The position numbers and the translations under genes are program-made. From the NCBI RefSeq assembly GCF_001050535.1, contig NZ_HG764815.1:1-55284 (forward strand): a DNA stretch of 55,284 nucleotides. The letters run 5' to 3'. This DNA is from Nostocoides australiense Ben110. Its GTDB lineage: Bacteria > Actinomycetota > Actinomycetes > Actinomycetales > Dermatophilaceae. Shown piece by piece: positions 33,801-41,392 of this stretch. The notes beneath the pieces were generated by a model. The model ran no database searches, was not told the origin of the DNA, and saw nothing but the letters and a program-made list of their open reading frames with translations. Position 1 is the first letter of the stretch. Every line of letters starts with the position of its first letter.

Positions 33801-34814
33801 TTCCTCGCCGACGACACCCTGATCGGCGGCTACGAACTCGGCGGCGGCTGGCTGCGGGTCGCGCCGGTCAAGATCGGCAAACGCGCTTTCGTGGGCAACT
33901 CGGGGATGGCTGCCCCGGGCCGCAAGGTGCCCAAGGCGAGCCTCGTCGCGGTGTTGTCCGCCGCGCCGCGACGTGGACGCGCCAAGGCCGGCACCTCGTG
34001 GGTCGGGAGTCCGCCGGAGCGGCTGCGCCGCCAAGGCGACGAGGTGGACGCCGCCCGCACCCACCGGCCCGCGTTGCGGCTGCGGATCCTGCGCGGCGCC
34101 GTCGAGGTATGCCGCCTGCTCGCCGTCCTCGCGCACACCGCACTCCTCGTCCTGGTCACCGTCGCGTTGCTCGCCCTCGCCGGCCGCGGGTGGTGGCTGG
34201 CAGCGGTCCTGGCTGGGGTGGTGTTCATGGTCGCGGGGCTGGTGGCCGCCGCGGTCGCCGTGCTCGCCAAGTGGCTGCTGGTGGGCCGTGTGCACCCGGG
34301 CGAGCACCCGCTGTGGAGCTCGTTCGTGTGGCGCAACGAACTCGCCGACGCATTCGTCGAAAGCCTCGCCGCGCCATGGTTTGCCGAACCGGCCACCGGG
34401 ACAACAGTTCTCGTGCACTGGTTGCGGGCCATGGGCGCCCGGATCGGGCACGGCGCCTGGATCGACACCTACTGGCTGCCCGAGCCCGATCTGATCGACC
34501 TGAGGGAAGGGGCGACCGTCAACGCCGGCTGCGTCGTGCAGACCCACCTCTTCCACGACCGGTTGCTGCGCATGGACACCGTCACTCTCGACCGCGGCGC
34601 CACGCTCGGCCCCAACAGTGTCGTCCTGCCGGCCGCCGTCATAGGGCGCCACGCCACGATCGGTCCGGCGTCCCTCGTGATGCGCGGCGAGGTCGTGCCC
34701 GACCGCACGCGCTGGATCGGCAACCCCATCGGCCCCTGGTTGGAGCCGACCGTCAGGCAAGATAGGGCGTTCGACCCCCACGACACCAACCGCGACGACC
34801 CCGACGAGGAGTGA
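30870..34814 (+). CDS. pls: Poly-lysine-synthetase-like NRPS (A-T-membrane/hexapeptide C-terminus), lysine-coded
   Basis: 1314 residues, nearly the length of epsilon-poly-L-lysine synthetase Pls (about 1319). The adenylation domain (about 25-510) has FTSGSTGKPKG (A3), NTYGPTEAT (A5), YRSGDL (A7), VGGRRIELGEID (A8) and RTSGKIDRDALP (A10). The specificity positions read D-A-E-S-I-G-T-V-V-K, one change from the published lysine code DAESIGSVVK. A carrier domain follows with phosphopantetheine Ser543 (DLGGGSLSA). The C-terminus (about 600-1314) has five to six membrane helices (about 612-660, 835-915, 1080-1150) alternating with left-handed-helix-like repeats, the NRPS terminal-domain family found in Pls. 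There is no thioesterase or standard condensation HHxxxDG motif. The Shine-Dalgarno (GGGAG, 12 bases away) is weak. The product would be a membrane-made lysine homopolymer or a related isopeptide; this is inference. Confidence 0.88.
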   Translation: MSVPSQLPTADPLRRGPLAPPPRTLVDILRTTADAWPDSPAIDNGETVLTYAEFLTAAEELALELAVHGVGLGDRVGIRITSGTADLYVAIAATLLAGAAYVPVDADDPDERARTVFGEAGVAAIIGNALTITSTDPGRPPVAREEPGVEDDAWIIFTSGSTGKPKGVAVTHRNGAAFVDAESRMFLQDNPIGPDDRVMAGLSVAFDASCEEMWLAWRYGACLVPAPRSLVRSGTDLGPWLVANQITVVSTVPTLVLLWPAAALDQVRLLILGGEACPPEIGLRFATPEREVWNTYGPTEATVVACGARVHPGEPVRIGLPLDGWDLAVVDPNTGIPVPGGELGELIIGGVGLARYLDPAKDAEKYAPMPTLGWERAYRSGDLVRLDPDSPAAGLLFQGRADDQVKVGGRRIELGEIDATLTALPGVKGAAAAVRKTKTGNSLLVGYVAVDDTFDRAAAIAILRRDQPAALVPRLAVVDDLPTRTSGKIDRDALPWPVHETVEQPSDPSRSVTEQWIAELWRDVLGADDVSADADFFDLGGGSLSAAQAVGLIRARHPGFTVAEIYEHPTLAGLAAYLDELEGPTGPRNRPTERVPRKTQIAQVLATVGLRTIAGLRWLTLVATASTLAHRSGMPMATVASWWWLALGWLVLITPPGRMLLAAGGIRVILRGVGPGNYPRGGRTHLRIWLAERWAAECGAVRISGAPLLPWYARLLGARIGTGVDLHTAPPVTGLLRIGDGASVEPEVDLMTHWLDGDRLFVGSIRLGPRCRIGARTTIAPDTYVHAEAEIAAGSGVVGEVGRGEYWAGSPSRKIAPARGPWESRPAPIRSSWRVAYAATAVLIDILPFLAGLVGFGVLWPHVRAADSGSAAARAALVWLAPATLAAAATLVAAVWILVRLLGIGLAEGHHPIHSRPAWQAWTTFRILDEARWWLYPLYASSLTPAWLRSLGASIGADAEVSTAVLIPKLTAVGEGAFLADDTLIGGYELGGGWLRVAPVKIGKRAFVGNSGMAAPGRKVPKASLVAVLSAAPRRGRAKAGTSWVGSPPERLRRQGDEVDAARTHRPALRLRILRGAVEVCRLLAVLAHTALLVLVTVALLALAGRGWWLAAVLAGVVFMVAGLVAAAVAVLAKWLLVGRVHPGEHPLWSSFVWRNELADAFVESLAAPWFAEPATGTTVLVHWLRAMGARIGHGAWIDTYWLPEPDLIDLREGATVNAGCVVQTHLFHDRLLRMDTVTLDRGATLGPNSVVLPAAVIGRHATIGPASLVMRGEVVPDRTRWIGNPIGPWLEPTVRQDRAFDPHDTNRDDPDEE

Positions 34815-34816
34815 CG

Positions 34817-36130
34817 GTGCCACGCACCGGAACCGATCCCTATGTGCCCGGCCACGGCGACCGCCGCTGGTCCGCCACCGCCTATACGCTCGAGCTGGAC
34901 TACAAGGTGGCGACCAACCACCTGTCCGGATGGGCGCATGTCGACGTCCAGCTCGCCGAGGCCGGCCGGGACATCGAACTTGACCTCTACGGGCTCCGCG
35001 TCTCTTCGGTCCTGATCGACGGCCAGAAGGCCAAGAACTACTCCCACAATGGTTCTCGGCTCAAGGTGACCCTGCGGCCCGACGGGGGCGACCGCATACG
35101 ACTCTCGGTCGCCTATGCCGGCAAGCCCCGGCCGATGCCCGGCCCCGACGGGCGCGCGGGCTGGGAGGAGTTGACCGACGGCGTGCTCGTCGGCTCCCAG
35201 CCGCACGGTGCGCCGTCGTGGTTCCCGTGCAACGACCGTGCCGACGACAAAGCGCCGTACCGGATCGCGATGAGTGTCGAGAGCGGCTACCACCTCGTCG
35301 GCAACGGCGCCCTGGTCGACAAGCGGACACGATCGGGCCGGACGACATGGACGTATGAGCAGCGGGAGCCGATGGCGCCGTACCTCGCGTGCGTGCAGAT
35401 CGGGCGGTATGCCGTCACTCACCTGACCGCTCAACCGGTGCCGGTCGACGTGGTCGCGCCGGCGGGGGCGCGGATCGGGGCCGGGTCCGCGTTCGAGCAT
35501 CAGGGCGCGATGGTGACGGCGATGAGCGCGTGGTTCGGGCCCTACCCGTTCGGCGCCTATCGTGCCGTCGTCGCCGCTGACACCTTCGAAATCCCGCTCG
35601 AGGCACAGGGATTGGCGAGTTTCGGGATCAACCACGTCACGCCGGCCTGGGAGAACGAACGGCTCGTCGCCCACGAACTGGCGCACTCGTGGTTCGGCAA
35701 CTCTCTGACCGCACGGTCGTGGGCGGACATCTGGCTCCACGAGGGATTCGCCTGTTACAGCGAGTGGCTCTGGGCGGAGCACCGCGGGATGCGCAGCGTC
35801 GAGGACCAGGCACGCGAGCAGTGGAAGCGGCTCTCTCGACTCCCCCAGGACCTCGTCATCGGCGCGCCGGGAGCGGACCGGATGTTCGACGACCGCGTCT
35901 ACAAGCGCGGCGCGCTGACCGTCCATGCCCTGCGGCTCGCGCTCGGAGACGAGTCGTTCTTCGCCGCCGTGCGCGCGTGGACGGCAGCCCATGCCTACGG
36001 GGTCGTCACGACACCCGACCTGATCGCCCACTTCGGCTCCGTGGACGCACCGGCGGATCGTGCTGTGCCGCAGGTGGATTCGATCATCCAGACCTGGGTG
36101 TATGCCGCCCCGCTCCCAGAGCTGGGATGA
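34817..36130 (+). CDS. M1-family zinc metallo-aminopeptidase, coupled to the Pls-like synthetase
   Basis: 437 residues, starting at a GTG with GAGGAG five bases upstream (a GTG at 34811 overlapping the synthetase stop is an alternative). The gluzincin site is complete: H286-E287-L-A-H290 and E309 in WLHEGFA, with the transition-state Tyr in VYKRGAL. The usual GxMEN exopeptidase motif is replaced by IPLEAQGLASFG. The protein ends soon after the catalytic domain, so the long C-terminal bowl of PepN is missing. There is no signal peptide, so it is cytosolic. Epsilon-poly-lysine-degrading enzymes of Streptomyces albulus are zinc aminopeptidases, so a polymer-trimming or self-protection role is the attractive inference from this adjacency. 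Confidence 0.92.
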   Translation: MPRTGTDPYVPGHGDRRWSATAYTLELDYKVATNHLSGWAHVDVQLAEAGRDIELDLYGLRVSSVLIDGQKAKNYSHNGSRLKVTLRPDGGDRIRLSVAYAGKPRPMPGPDGRAGWEELTDGVLVGSQPHGAPSWFPCNDRADDKAPYRIAMSVESGYHLVGNGALVDKRTRSGRTTWTYEQREPMAPYLACVQIGRYAVTHLTAQPVPVDVVAPAGARIGAGSAFEHQGAMVTAMSAWFGPYPFGAYRAVVAADTFEIPLEAQGLASFGINHVTPAWENERLVAHELAHSWFGNSLTARSWADIWLHEGFACYSEWLWAEHRGMRSVEDQAREQWKRLSRLPQDLVIGAPGADRMFDDRVYKRGALTVHALRLALGDESFFAAVRAWTAAHAYGVVTTPDLIAHFGSVDAPADRAVPQVDSIIQTWVYAAPLPELG

Positions 36131-36590
36131 GCTGGGCCACTCGCGCGGCGTGGCCGGCCACGTCGACCCGGGTCACGCGCACGCGATACGGAGTGGCCGG
36201 GCCCGGCACCTCGAGCAGGCAATCGCCGGCCCAGTCCCCCTCGAGCAGGCGCACCGAGTCCGGGTCGTCGGCCAGGCCCCGGCCCGTCGCCTTGAGCGCC
36301 GCCTCGGTAGCCGTCCACTGCCCGAGCACCGCCGCGTCGGCGCGGTCGAGGGGCTCGATGTCGACGCCGACGGGGCCGGCGGTGTCGAGGACGACCACGG
36401 TGGCCTGCGGGCTGTGGCTGACCGACACCCAGTGCCGCGGAGTGACTCCCGTTGCGATGACCGGCCCGTGACGCGAACTCCCGCAGCGCGGGCACAACCG
36501 GGTGACTCGCGCCACGGGCGACGCGAGGGCGTCCCGGACGAGAGCGACCCCGCTGCCCTGCGGCGTCGCACCGAGGACGACGATCCGCAC
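36084..36590 (-). CDS. Sfp-type 4'-phosphopantetheinyl transferase
   Basis: 168 residues from a GTG at 36590, ten bases after the upstream pterin dehydratase/VOC stop. The magnesium-binding motif VGVDIEP and the WTATEAALKATGRG segment (counterpart of WxxKEA, with Thr in place of the first Lys) identify the family; SVSHSPQATVVVL precedes them. It would convert the apo carrier domain of the synthetase by adding phosphopantetheine to Ser543. The protein is short for the family (about 220), lacking much of the first half-domain. Its 3' end overlaps the converging M1 gene by 47 bases. Confidence 0.85.
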   Translation of the reverse strand: MRIVVLGATPQGSGVALVRDALASPVARVTRLCPRCGSSRHGPVIATGVTPRHWVSVSHSPQATVVVLDTAGPVGVDIEPLDRADAAVLGQWTATEAALKATGRGLADDPDSVRLLEGDWAGDCLLEVPGPATPYRVRVTRVDVAGHAARVAQLIPALGAGRHTPRSG

Positions 36591-36600
36591 CGGCCGCGGT

Positions 36601-37275
36601 TCAGCGACCGGCGGGCGTGCAGATGCAGGAGCGGTTGCCGTCGGCGTCGGCGACCACCCAATAGGCCGGTGCGGCCGCATCGCTGACGAGTGTCCCACCG
36701 GCCTCCAGGACGGCTTGGACCCGGCGCTCGGCGTCGTCAGCGGGGACCCACACGTCGAAGTGCCAGCGTTGCTCGTGACCGGCGGCCGGCAATGCGAACT
36801 CGTCGTGCTCGCGATCCGTCTCCTGCCACCACACCGTCGGCACTTGGCCGCTGGCATCGACCGGTTCGCCGTCCTTGACCTCGCCGCCGAGCAGCGCGGC
36901 ATAGAAGCCCGCCAGCTGATCGCCGCGGGCGGTGTCGAGCCCGAGTTCGAGCTGTGTCAGGCCGGCCACGTCTGCGGACACGCCCATCTCGGCGGCGAAC
37001 TCGCTGATTTTGCGGGCCAGCTCGATATCGCGGCTGGTGATCCCCCGCACGTCATGGCTGGAGAGGGCGACGATGACCTCCGGATAGGTGAGCGTGACGT
37101 CCGGGTGATGGTCCGCAGCCTCCGCGGCGGCCCCGATCCGGTCGACCAACGCGAGTCCCGTGGCGAAATCCCCGGTCCGGAACCGCGCCTTGAGCCGATT
37201 GCACACCAATCGCCAGTCACCCAGGCCCGAGTCGTCGATTTCGGCCGTCGTGAGCTGCTGCTTCGGATCCGTCAT
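36601..37275 (-). CDS. Pterin-4a-carbinolamine dehydratase fused to a VOC/glyoxalase domain
   Basis: 224 residues. The N-terminal half is PCD/DCoH-like: FRTGDFATGLALVDRI, HHPDVTLTYPEVIVAL and SHDVRGITSRDIELARKI, retaining the His-His-Pro-Asp active-site motif. The C-terminal half (about 110-224) is a vicinal-oxygen-chelate domain with LELGLDTARGDQLAGFYAAL and RWHFDVWVPADDAERRV, ending in WVVADADGNRSCICTP. This fusion occurs in other Actinobacteria and its substrate is unknown. It heads a two-gene unit with the phosphopantetheinyl transferase. Confidence 0.88.
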   Translation of the reverse strand: MTDPKQQLTTAEIDDSGLGDWRLVCNRLKARFRTGDFATGLALVDRIGAAAEAADHHPDVTLTYPEVIVALSSHDVRGITSRDIELARKISEFAAEMGVSADVAGLTQLELGLDTARGDQLAGFYAALLGGEVKDGEPVDASGQVPTVWWQETDREHDEFALPAAGHEQRWHFDVWVPADDAERRVQAVLEAGGTLVSDAAAPAYWVVADADGNRSCICTPAGR

Positions 37276-37339
37276 GCCACGACAGTCCCACATCTGCCGG
37301 ACGAATTGCGTCCGGTTCCGCCGCGAATCCCCCGATGCG

Positions 37340-37579
37340 TCAACCGGCTTCGGTCGCGCGCAGGTATGCCGGCCACTTGGCCGCACCATCGGGCACGAGG
37401 CCGGCCAAGGTGTCATCCGGATTGAAGGTCTTGCAGCGTTGCAGCGACAGGCAGCCGCAGCCGATGCACGAGTCCAGGCCGTCGCGCAGCGTCTCGAGGG
37501 CCGCGATGCGCTCCTCGATCCGCTCGCTCCAGCCCCGGGAGATCCGTTGCCAGTCGGCCTTGGTCGGTCCCGGCCGAGC
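37340..37579 (-). pseudogene. SoxR remnant retaining only the dimerisation helix and [2Fe-2S] end
   Basis: The minus strand reads PTKADWQRISRGWSERIEER, then LRDGLDSCIGCGCLSLQRCK and a normal C-terminus ending YLRATEAG. CIGCGC-x5-C is the iron-sulfur ligand set of the MerR-family redox sensor SoxR. The frame is closed upstream by TAG at 37580-37582, and the roughly 70-residue DNA-binding domain that must precede it is not present in any frame before yciO. The sensor is therefore truncated and cannot bind DNA. This fragment is the only recognisable content of the 349-bp gap 37276-37624. Confidence 0.85.
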
Positions 37580-37624
37580 CTACAAGAGCCGGTCCAGAAC
37601 GTGAAGCCGGATTGAACTTCCGCA

Positions 37625-38248
37625 TCACCAGCCGAAGCGGTCCGGGTCGCCGGCGCCCACCCGCACCACCTCAGGCTCGTCCGAGGAGAAGTCGACCACG
37701 GTCGTGGGCTCGCTGCCGCACTCCCCCGTGTCGATGACGATGTCGACCGCATGGTCCAACTCGTCCTTGACGAGCCAGCCCTCGGTCATCGGCTCGCTCT
37801 CGCCGGGCAGGATCAGCGTGCTGCTCATCAACGGCTCTCCGAGCTCGGTGACGAGGGCCTGCACCACCCGGCTGTCCGGGATGCGCACGCCGACGGTCTT
37901 CTTCTTGGTGTGCAACAGTTTTCGCGGCACGTCCTTGCTGCCGGGCAGGATGAAGGTGTACGGCCCGGGCGTTGCCGCCTTGACCGCCCGGAAGACCGAG
38001 TTGTCTATGAAGACGAACTGTCCCAACTGGGCAAAGTCCTTGCACACCAATGTGAAATGGTGTTTGTCGTCCAGCCTGCGGATCGCGTGGATGCGATCCT
38101 TGGCCTCCTGATTGCCCATCGTCGCCCCGAGGGCATAGCCGGAGTCGGTCGGATAGGCGATCAACCCGCCCTCGCGAAGCAGCGCGACGGCCTGCTGGAT
38201 CGCGCGCGGCTGCGGATCGACAGGATGGACTTCGAGCAGGCGGGCCAT
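37625..38248 (-). CDS. yciO: YciO-family (Sua5/YrdC-fold) protein
   Basis: 207 residues with the YrdC-fold nucleotide site: GGLIAYPTDSGYALGATMGN, KHHFTLVCKDFAQLGQF, PGPYTFILPGSKDVP and KTVGVRIPDSRVVQALV. The acidic QLGQFVFIDN loop and absence of the Sua5 C-terminal domain favour YciO over the threonylcarbamoyl-AMP synthase TsaC/TsaC2. YciO is an RNA-interacting paralogue of uncertain function. The ATG at 38248 is preceded six bases upstream by TACAGT, another -10-like element (minus strand, 38255-38260). Confidence 0.88.
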   Translation of the reverse strand: MARLLEVHPVDPQPRAIQQAVALLREGGLIAYPTDSGYALGATMGNQEAKDRIHAIRRLDDKHHFTLVCKDFAQLGQFVFIDNSVFRAVKAATPGPYTFILPGSKDVPRKLLHTKKKTVGVRIPDSRVVQALVTELGEPLMSSTLILPGESEPMTEGWLVKDELDHAVDIVIDTGECGSEPTTVVDFSSDEPEVVRVGAGDPDRFGW

Positions 38249-38279
38249 TCGCCAACTGTATGCCGGAGACGGCGCCCCG

Positions 38280-38549
38280 CTATGCCTCGAGGAGATCCGT
38301 GACGCGGCGCGCAAGGACCTCGGCGTCACCGTCGAGCGACACCAGCTTGTTGCGCGCCGTCACTCCAGAGACGATCGTGACCTGACGCAGGCGGAGCCCG
38401 AAAGCCGCGGCGAGAGCACGGCATACCGCTTCGTTGGCCCGGCCGTCGACAGCCGGCGCCGACACGGCGACGACGAGGTGGTCCTCGCCGTATCGGCCGC
38501 CGACGCGGGTGCGGGAAGCCCCGGGCTTGACGCGGACGCGGATCTGCAC
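38280..38549 (-). CDS. DUF167 (YggU) family protein
   Basis: 89 residues from a GTG at 38549. VQIRVRVKPGASRTRV, the loop VAVSAPAVDGRANEAVCRALA and the strand VTIVSGVTARNKLVSLDG are the diagnostic core of this small alpha/beta fold. Function is unknown family-wide. It is divergent from rlmC with 30 bases between start codons, so their promoters must overlap. Confidence 0.85.
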   Translation of the reverse strand: MQIRVRVKPGASRTRVGGRYGEDHLVVAVSAPAVDGRANEAVCRALAAAFGLRLRQVTIVSGVTARNKLVSLDGDAEVLARRVTDLLEA

Positions 38550-38579
38550 ACGCCGATTCTCGCCTACCCTGGGCCTGCC

Positions 38580-39746
38580 ATGGACTGTCACTACTACGAC
38601 GCCGGCGTGTGCCGCTCGTGCACCCGCATGGGAATGCCGTATGCCGATCAGCTCCGCGACAAGCAGTCCGCGGCCGCCGCCGTTCTCGCCGCACATGCCG
38701 CACCGTCGGCCTGGCGAGATCCCTTCGCCGGCACCGAATCCGGCTTTCGCAACAAGGCCAAGCTCGTCACCGGCGGCGCGCCCGGCGAGGTGACGGTCGG
38801 CATCCTCGACGCCCGCGGCCGAGGTGTGGACCTGCGCGACTGCGGGCTCTATGAAGCGCCGCTGCAGGCCGCCATGACTCCTGTGGTCCGGATCGTCGAG
38901 GACCTGCGGCTGCTGCCGTATGACGTGCCCAGACGCCGCGGCGAACTCAAGCACCTCCTGCTCACCACCTCGCCCGCCGGTGAGCTGATGGTCCGGTTCG
39001 TGCTCCGCAGCACCGGCCAGCTCGCGCGGATCCGGGATGCGCTGCCGCGTCTCCTCAGTGAGGTGCCCGGGACGCGGGTGGTGTCGGCCAACATCCAGCC
39101 CGAACACAAAGCGGTCATCGAAGGCGCCGACGAGATCGTCCTCACCGACGACGACACCCTGCCCATGGACCTCGACGGGATCCGCCTGCACCTGCGACCC
39201 AACAGCTTCTTCCAGACCAATACGTCCGTCACGAAGGGTCTGTATCGCCAAGCCCGGGAATGGATTTCGGACCTCGACCCGACTGTCGTGTGGGATTTGT
39301 ATTGCGGCGTGGGCGGATTCGCGCTCAACGCGGCCGGACCGGGGCGGCGTGTCTTCGGCTCGGAGGTCTCCGCCGAGGCGATCGCCTCGGCTCGCATCAG
39401 CGCGGCCGAGCGCGGAGGCGAGGTGCACTTCGAAGCCGGTGACTCCGCCCGCGTGCTGGCCGAATCCAGCTGGCCGGCACCGGATCTCGTGATCGTGAAC
39501 CCGCCCAGGCGCGGCCTCGACGCCGACCTGGCCGCGCAGATCGAGAACGGGCCCGCGGCATACCTGCTCTACTCGAGCTGCAACCCGCAGACGCTGGCGC
39601 GCGACCTGGACCGGATGCCGAGCTTCCAGGTCCGGGCCGCGCGCCTGTTCGACATGTTCCCGCAGACGACGCACGCCGAGGTGCTGATCCTCGCGGGGCG
39701 GGTGCCAACGACCGGTCAGCCGAGGGCGGCAACCGCCGCGTCGTAG
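38580..39746 (+). CDS. rlmC: 23S rRNA (uracil(747)-C5)-methyltransferase RlmC
   Basis: 388 residues. The N-terminal iron-sulfur ligands are seen in [14 protein letters not shown] and a fourth cysteine in LRDCGLY. The SAM domain has [25 protein letters not shown] and VIVNPPRRG; the catalytic pair is in [13 protein letters not shown]. RlmC lacks the TRAM domain of RlmD, as here. A -10-like TACCCT (38565-38570) ends nine bases before the ATG. The 3' end overlaps tpx by 31 bases. Confidence 0.93.
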   Translation: MDCHYYDAGVCRSCTRMGMPYADQLRDKQSAAAAVLAAHAAPSAWRDPFAGTESGFRNKAKLVTGGAPGEVTVGILDARGRGVDLRDCGLYEAPLQAAMTPVVRIVEDLRLLPYDVPRRRGELKHLLLTTSPAGELMVRFVLRSTGQLARIRDALPRLLSEVPGTRVVSANIQPEHKAVIEGADEIVLTDDDTLPMDLDGIRLHLRPNSFFQTNTSVTKGLYRQAREWISDLDPTVVWDLYCGVGGFALNAAGPGRRVFGSEVSAEAIASARISAAERGGEVHFEAGDSARVLAESSWPAPDLVIVNPPRRGLDADLAAQIENGPAAYLLYSSCNPQTLARDLDRMPSFQVRAARLFDMFPQTTHAEVLILAGRVPTTGQPRAATAAS

Positions 39747-40213
39747 TCGGGTTCGGTGGTGATCTCGGGCACCAGCTCGGTGTGCAGCACCTTGCCGTCG
39801 GTGTCGACGACGACGACCGAGCGAGCGAGGAGGCCACGCAGCGGACCGTCCGTCATCGTCACGCCGTAGTCATCGCCGAAGTCGCTGCGGAAGCTCGACC
39901 CGGACACGACGTTCTCGATGCCCTCGGCCCCGCAGAAGCGGCCCAGCGCGAACGGCAGATCGGCCGAGGCGCACACGACGGTGGTGTTGTGGAGGCCAGC
40001 GGCGAGTTCGTTGAACTTGCGCACGCTGGCGGCGCACACGCCGGTGTCGACGCTCGGGAAGATGTTCAGCACGACCCGGCGCCCGGCCAGCCCGGCCAGG
40101 GTGATGTCGCCGAGGTCGGTGCCGGTGAGGTTCAGTTCGGGAGCGGCGGCTCCGGGCGCGGGGAGGTCGCCGACGGTGTTGACGGGATTGCCCTTGAATG
40201 CTGTTTCAGCCAT
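39716..40213 (-). CDS. tpx: Thiol peroxidase (Tpx, atypical 2-Cys peroxiredoxin)
   Basis: 165 residues. [18 protein letters not shown] contains the peroxidatic cysteine with its Thr partner, and [15 protein letters not shown] carries the resolving cysteine. [21 protein letters not shown] is the N-terminal lid. It reduces peroxides with thioredoxin. The length is exactly that of the family. The gene overlaps the rlmC end on the opposite strand. Confidence 0.95.
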   Translation of the reverse strand: MAETAFKGNPVNTVGDLPAPGAAAPELNLTGTDLGDITLAGLAGRRVVLNIFPSVDTGVCAASVRKFNELAAGLHNTTVVCASADLPFALGRFCGAEGIENVVSGSSFRSDFGDDYGVTMTDGPLRGLLARSVVVVDTDGKVLHTELVPEITTEPDYDAAVAALG

Positions 40214-40302
40214 GGCACAGTGTCTAGCACGTCGGCCCGCACCGAGGACAGGGCGTCTTGTCGGTCGCGGTCGAAACGCCGTCGATCACCCCTGCCCAGG
40301 AG

Positions 40303-40308
40303 TAGGCT
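40303..40308 (+). promoter_or_regulatory. Possible -10 box for the KorAB/Nfn-like operon
   Basis: TAGGCT lies in the 193-bp gap between tpx and the first operon gene. The implied transcript would carry a leader of about 90 bases. No good -35 is seen 16-18 bases upstream, so this is a weak call. Confidence 0.3.
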
Positions 40309-40406
40309 GCAAGGGAGATAGCAAGGGCGAGCCCGGTGTCGGCCAGGCGGCCTCGCTTCGGGTGTCCCCCCGCACCGGCCCGCGCGATGTGACGGACGGT
40401 GCCACC

Positions 40407-41390
40407 ATGCAGAACCCCGCAGCGAAGCAGAACTCCGGAGCGAACGACTCCGCGCCGTCGACCGCCGGTCACTGGGCCAGCGCCTTCCCGATCGTCGAGC
40501 GTGAGGACATCTCCGCGGTCACCTTCAGCCTGACGGTGCGCCACCCGCTCATGGCCAAGGCCGCCCGTCCCGGACAGTTCGTCATCGTCATGTCGCACGC
40601 CGAGGGTGAGCGTATCCCGCTGACGATCGCCGACTTCGACGCCGCCGCCGGCACGATCACCCTTGTCATCCAGGCGGTCGGCAAGTCGACCCGGGAGATG
40701 CAACGACTCTGCCAGGTCGGCACCAGCCTGCACGGCATCGCCGGACCACTCGGCATACCCACCCCCATCGAGGCGAGCACCCGTTCCGGTGCCCCACCGA
40801 CCATCGTCTGTGTCGGTGGCGGTCTGGGGGTCGCGCCGGTCTATCCGCAGGCACGTGCCTGGCACGACGCGGGCGCCCGGGTGATGGGCGTCCTCGGCTT
40901 CCGCAACCGCAATTTGGTGTTCTGGGAGAACAAGTTCCGCGACGTGTGCGACGAGTTGATCCTCTGCACAGACGACGGTTCGGCGGGCACCCAGGGGATG
41001 GTGACCGACGGCCTGCGGCTGGCGCTCGAAGCCCACCCGGAGACCAGCGAAGTGATCGCCATCGGGCCGCCGGTGATGATGCGAGCGTGCGCCGAAGTGA
41101 CCCGGCCGCACGGCATACGCACCAGCGTCAGCCTCAACCCGATCATGGTCGACGGCACGGGGATGTGCGGCGGCTGCCGCGTGCGCGTGGGTGGTGAGGT
41201 GAAGTTCGCGTGCGTCGACGGGCCGGACTTCGACGCCCACCTCGTCGACTTCGACGACCTGGCCTCGCGGCTGCGCCGCTACGGCGAGGAGGAGGCCGAT
41301 GCGATGGCGCAGTGGGAGACGGTATGCCGCCGCGCCGAGCACACACAGGCCGACAGCTTGGCCTCCGCCCTCCCCGACGCGCGGGGCTGA
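40407..41390 (+). CDS. NfnA/SudB-like FAD- and [2Fe-2S]-binding ferredoxin:NADP+ oxidoreductase small subunit
   Basis: 327 residues from the ATG at 40407 (GTG at 40389 is possible). It is a PyrK/NfnA-type flavoprotein: PGQFVIVMSHAEGERIPLTIAD is the FAD-binding R-x-P-L-T motif, CVGGGLGVAPVYPQARAW the NAD(H) motif, and VDGTGMCGGCRVRVGG with FACVDGPDFDA is the C-terminal [2Fe-2S] site. In Nfn complexes this subunit takes electrons from NADH while the partner handles NADP+ and ferredoxin. A 35-residue N-terminal extension and a longer tail than Thermotoga NfnA are seen. The stop is two bases before the partner's GTG. Confidence 0.88.
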   Translation: MQNPAAKQNSGANDSAPSTAGHWASAFPIVEREDISAVTFSLTVRHPLMAKAARPGQFVIVMSHAEGERIPLTIADFDAAAGTITLVIQAVGKSTREMQRLCQVGTSLHGIAGPLGIPTPIEASTRSGAPPTIVCVGGGLGVAPVYPQARAWHDAGARVMGVLGFRNRNLVFWENKFRDVCDELILCTDDGSAGTQGMVTDGLRLALEAHPETSEVIAIGPPVMMRACAEVTRPHGIRTSVSLNPIMVDGTGMCGGCRVRVGGEVKFACVDGPDFDAHLVDFDDLASRLRRYGEEEADAMAQWETVCRRAEHTQADSLASALPDARG

Positions 41391-41392
41391 CC

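Noticed and set aside
30870-34814. A standard multimodular peptide synthetase
   Set aside because: There is one A and one T domain, no HHxxxDG condensation motif and no thioesterase; the membrane/hexapeptide C-terminus fits the Pls class instead.
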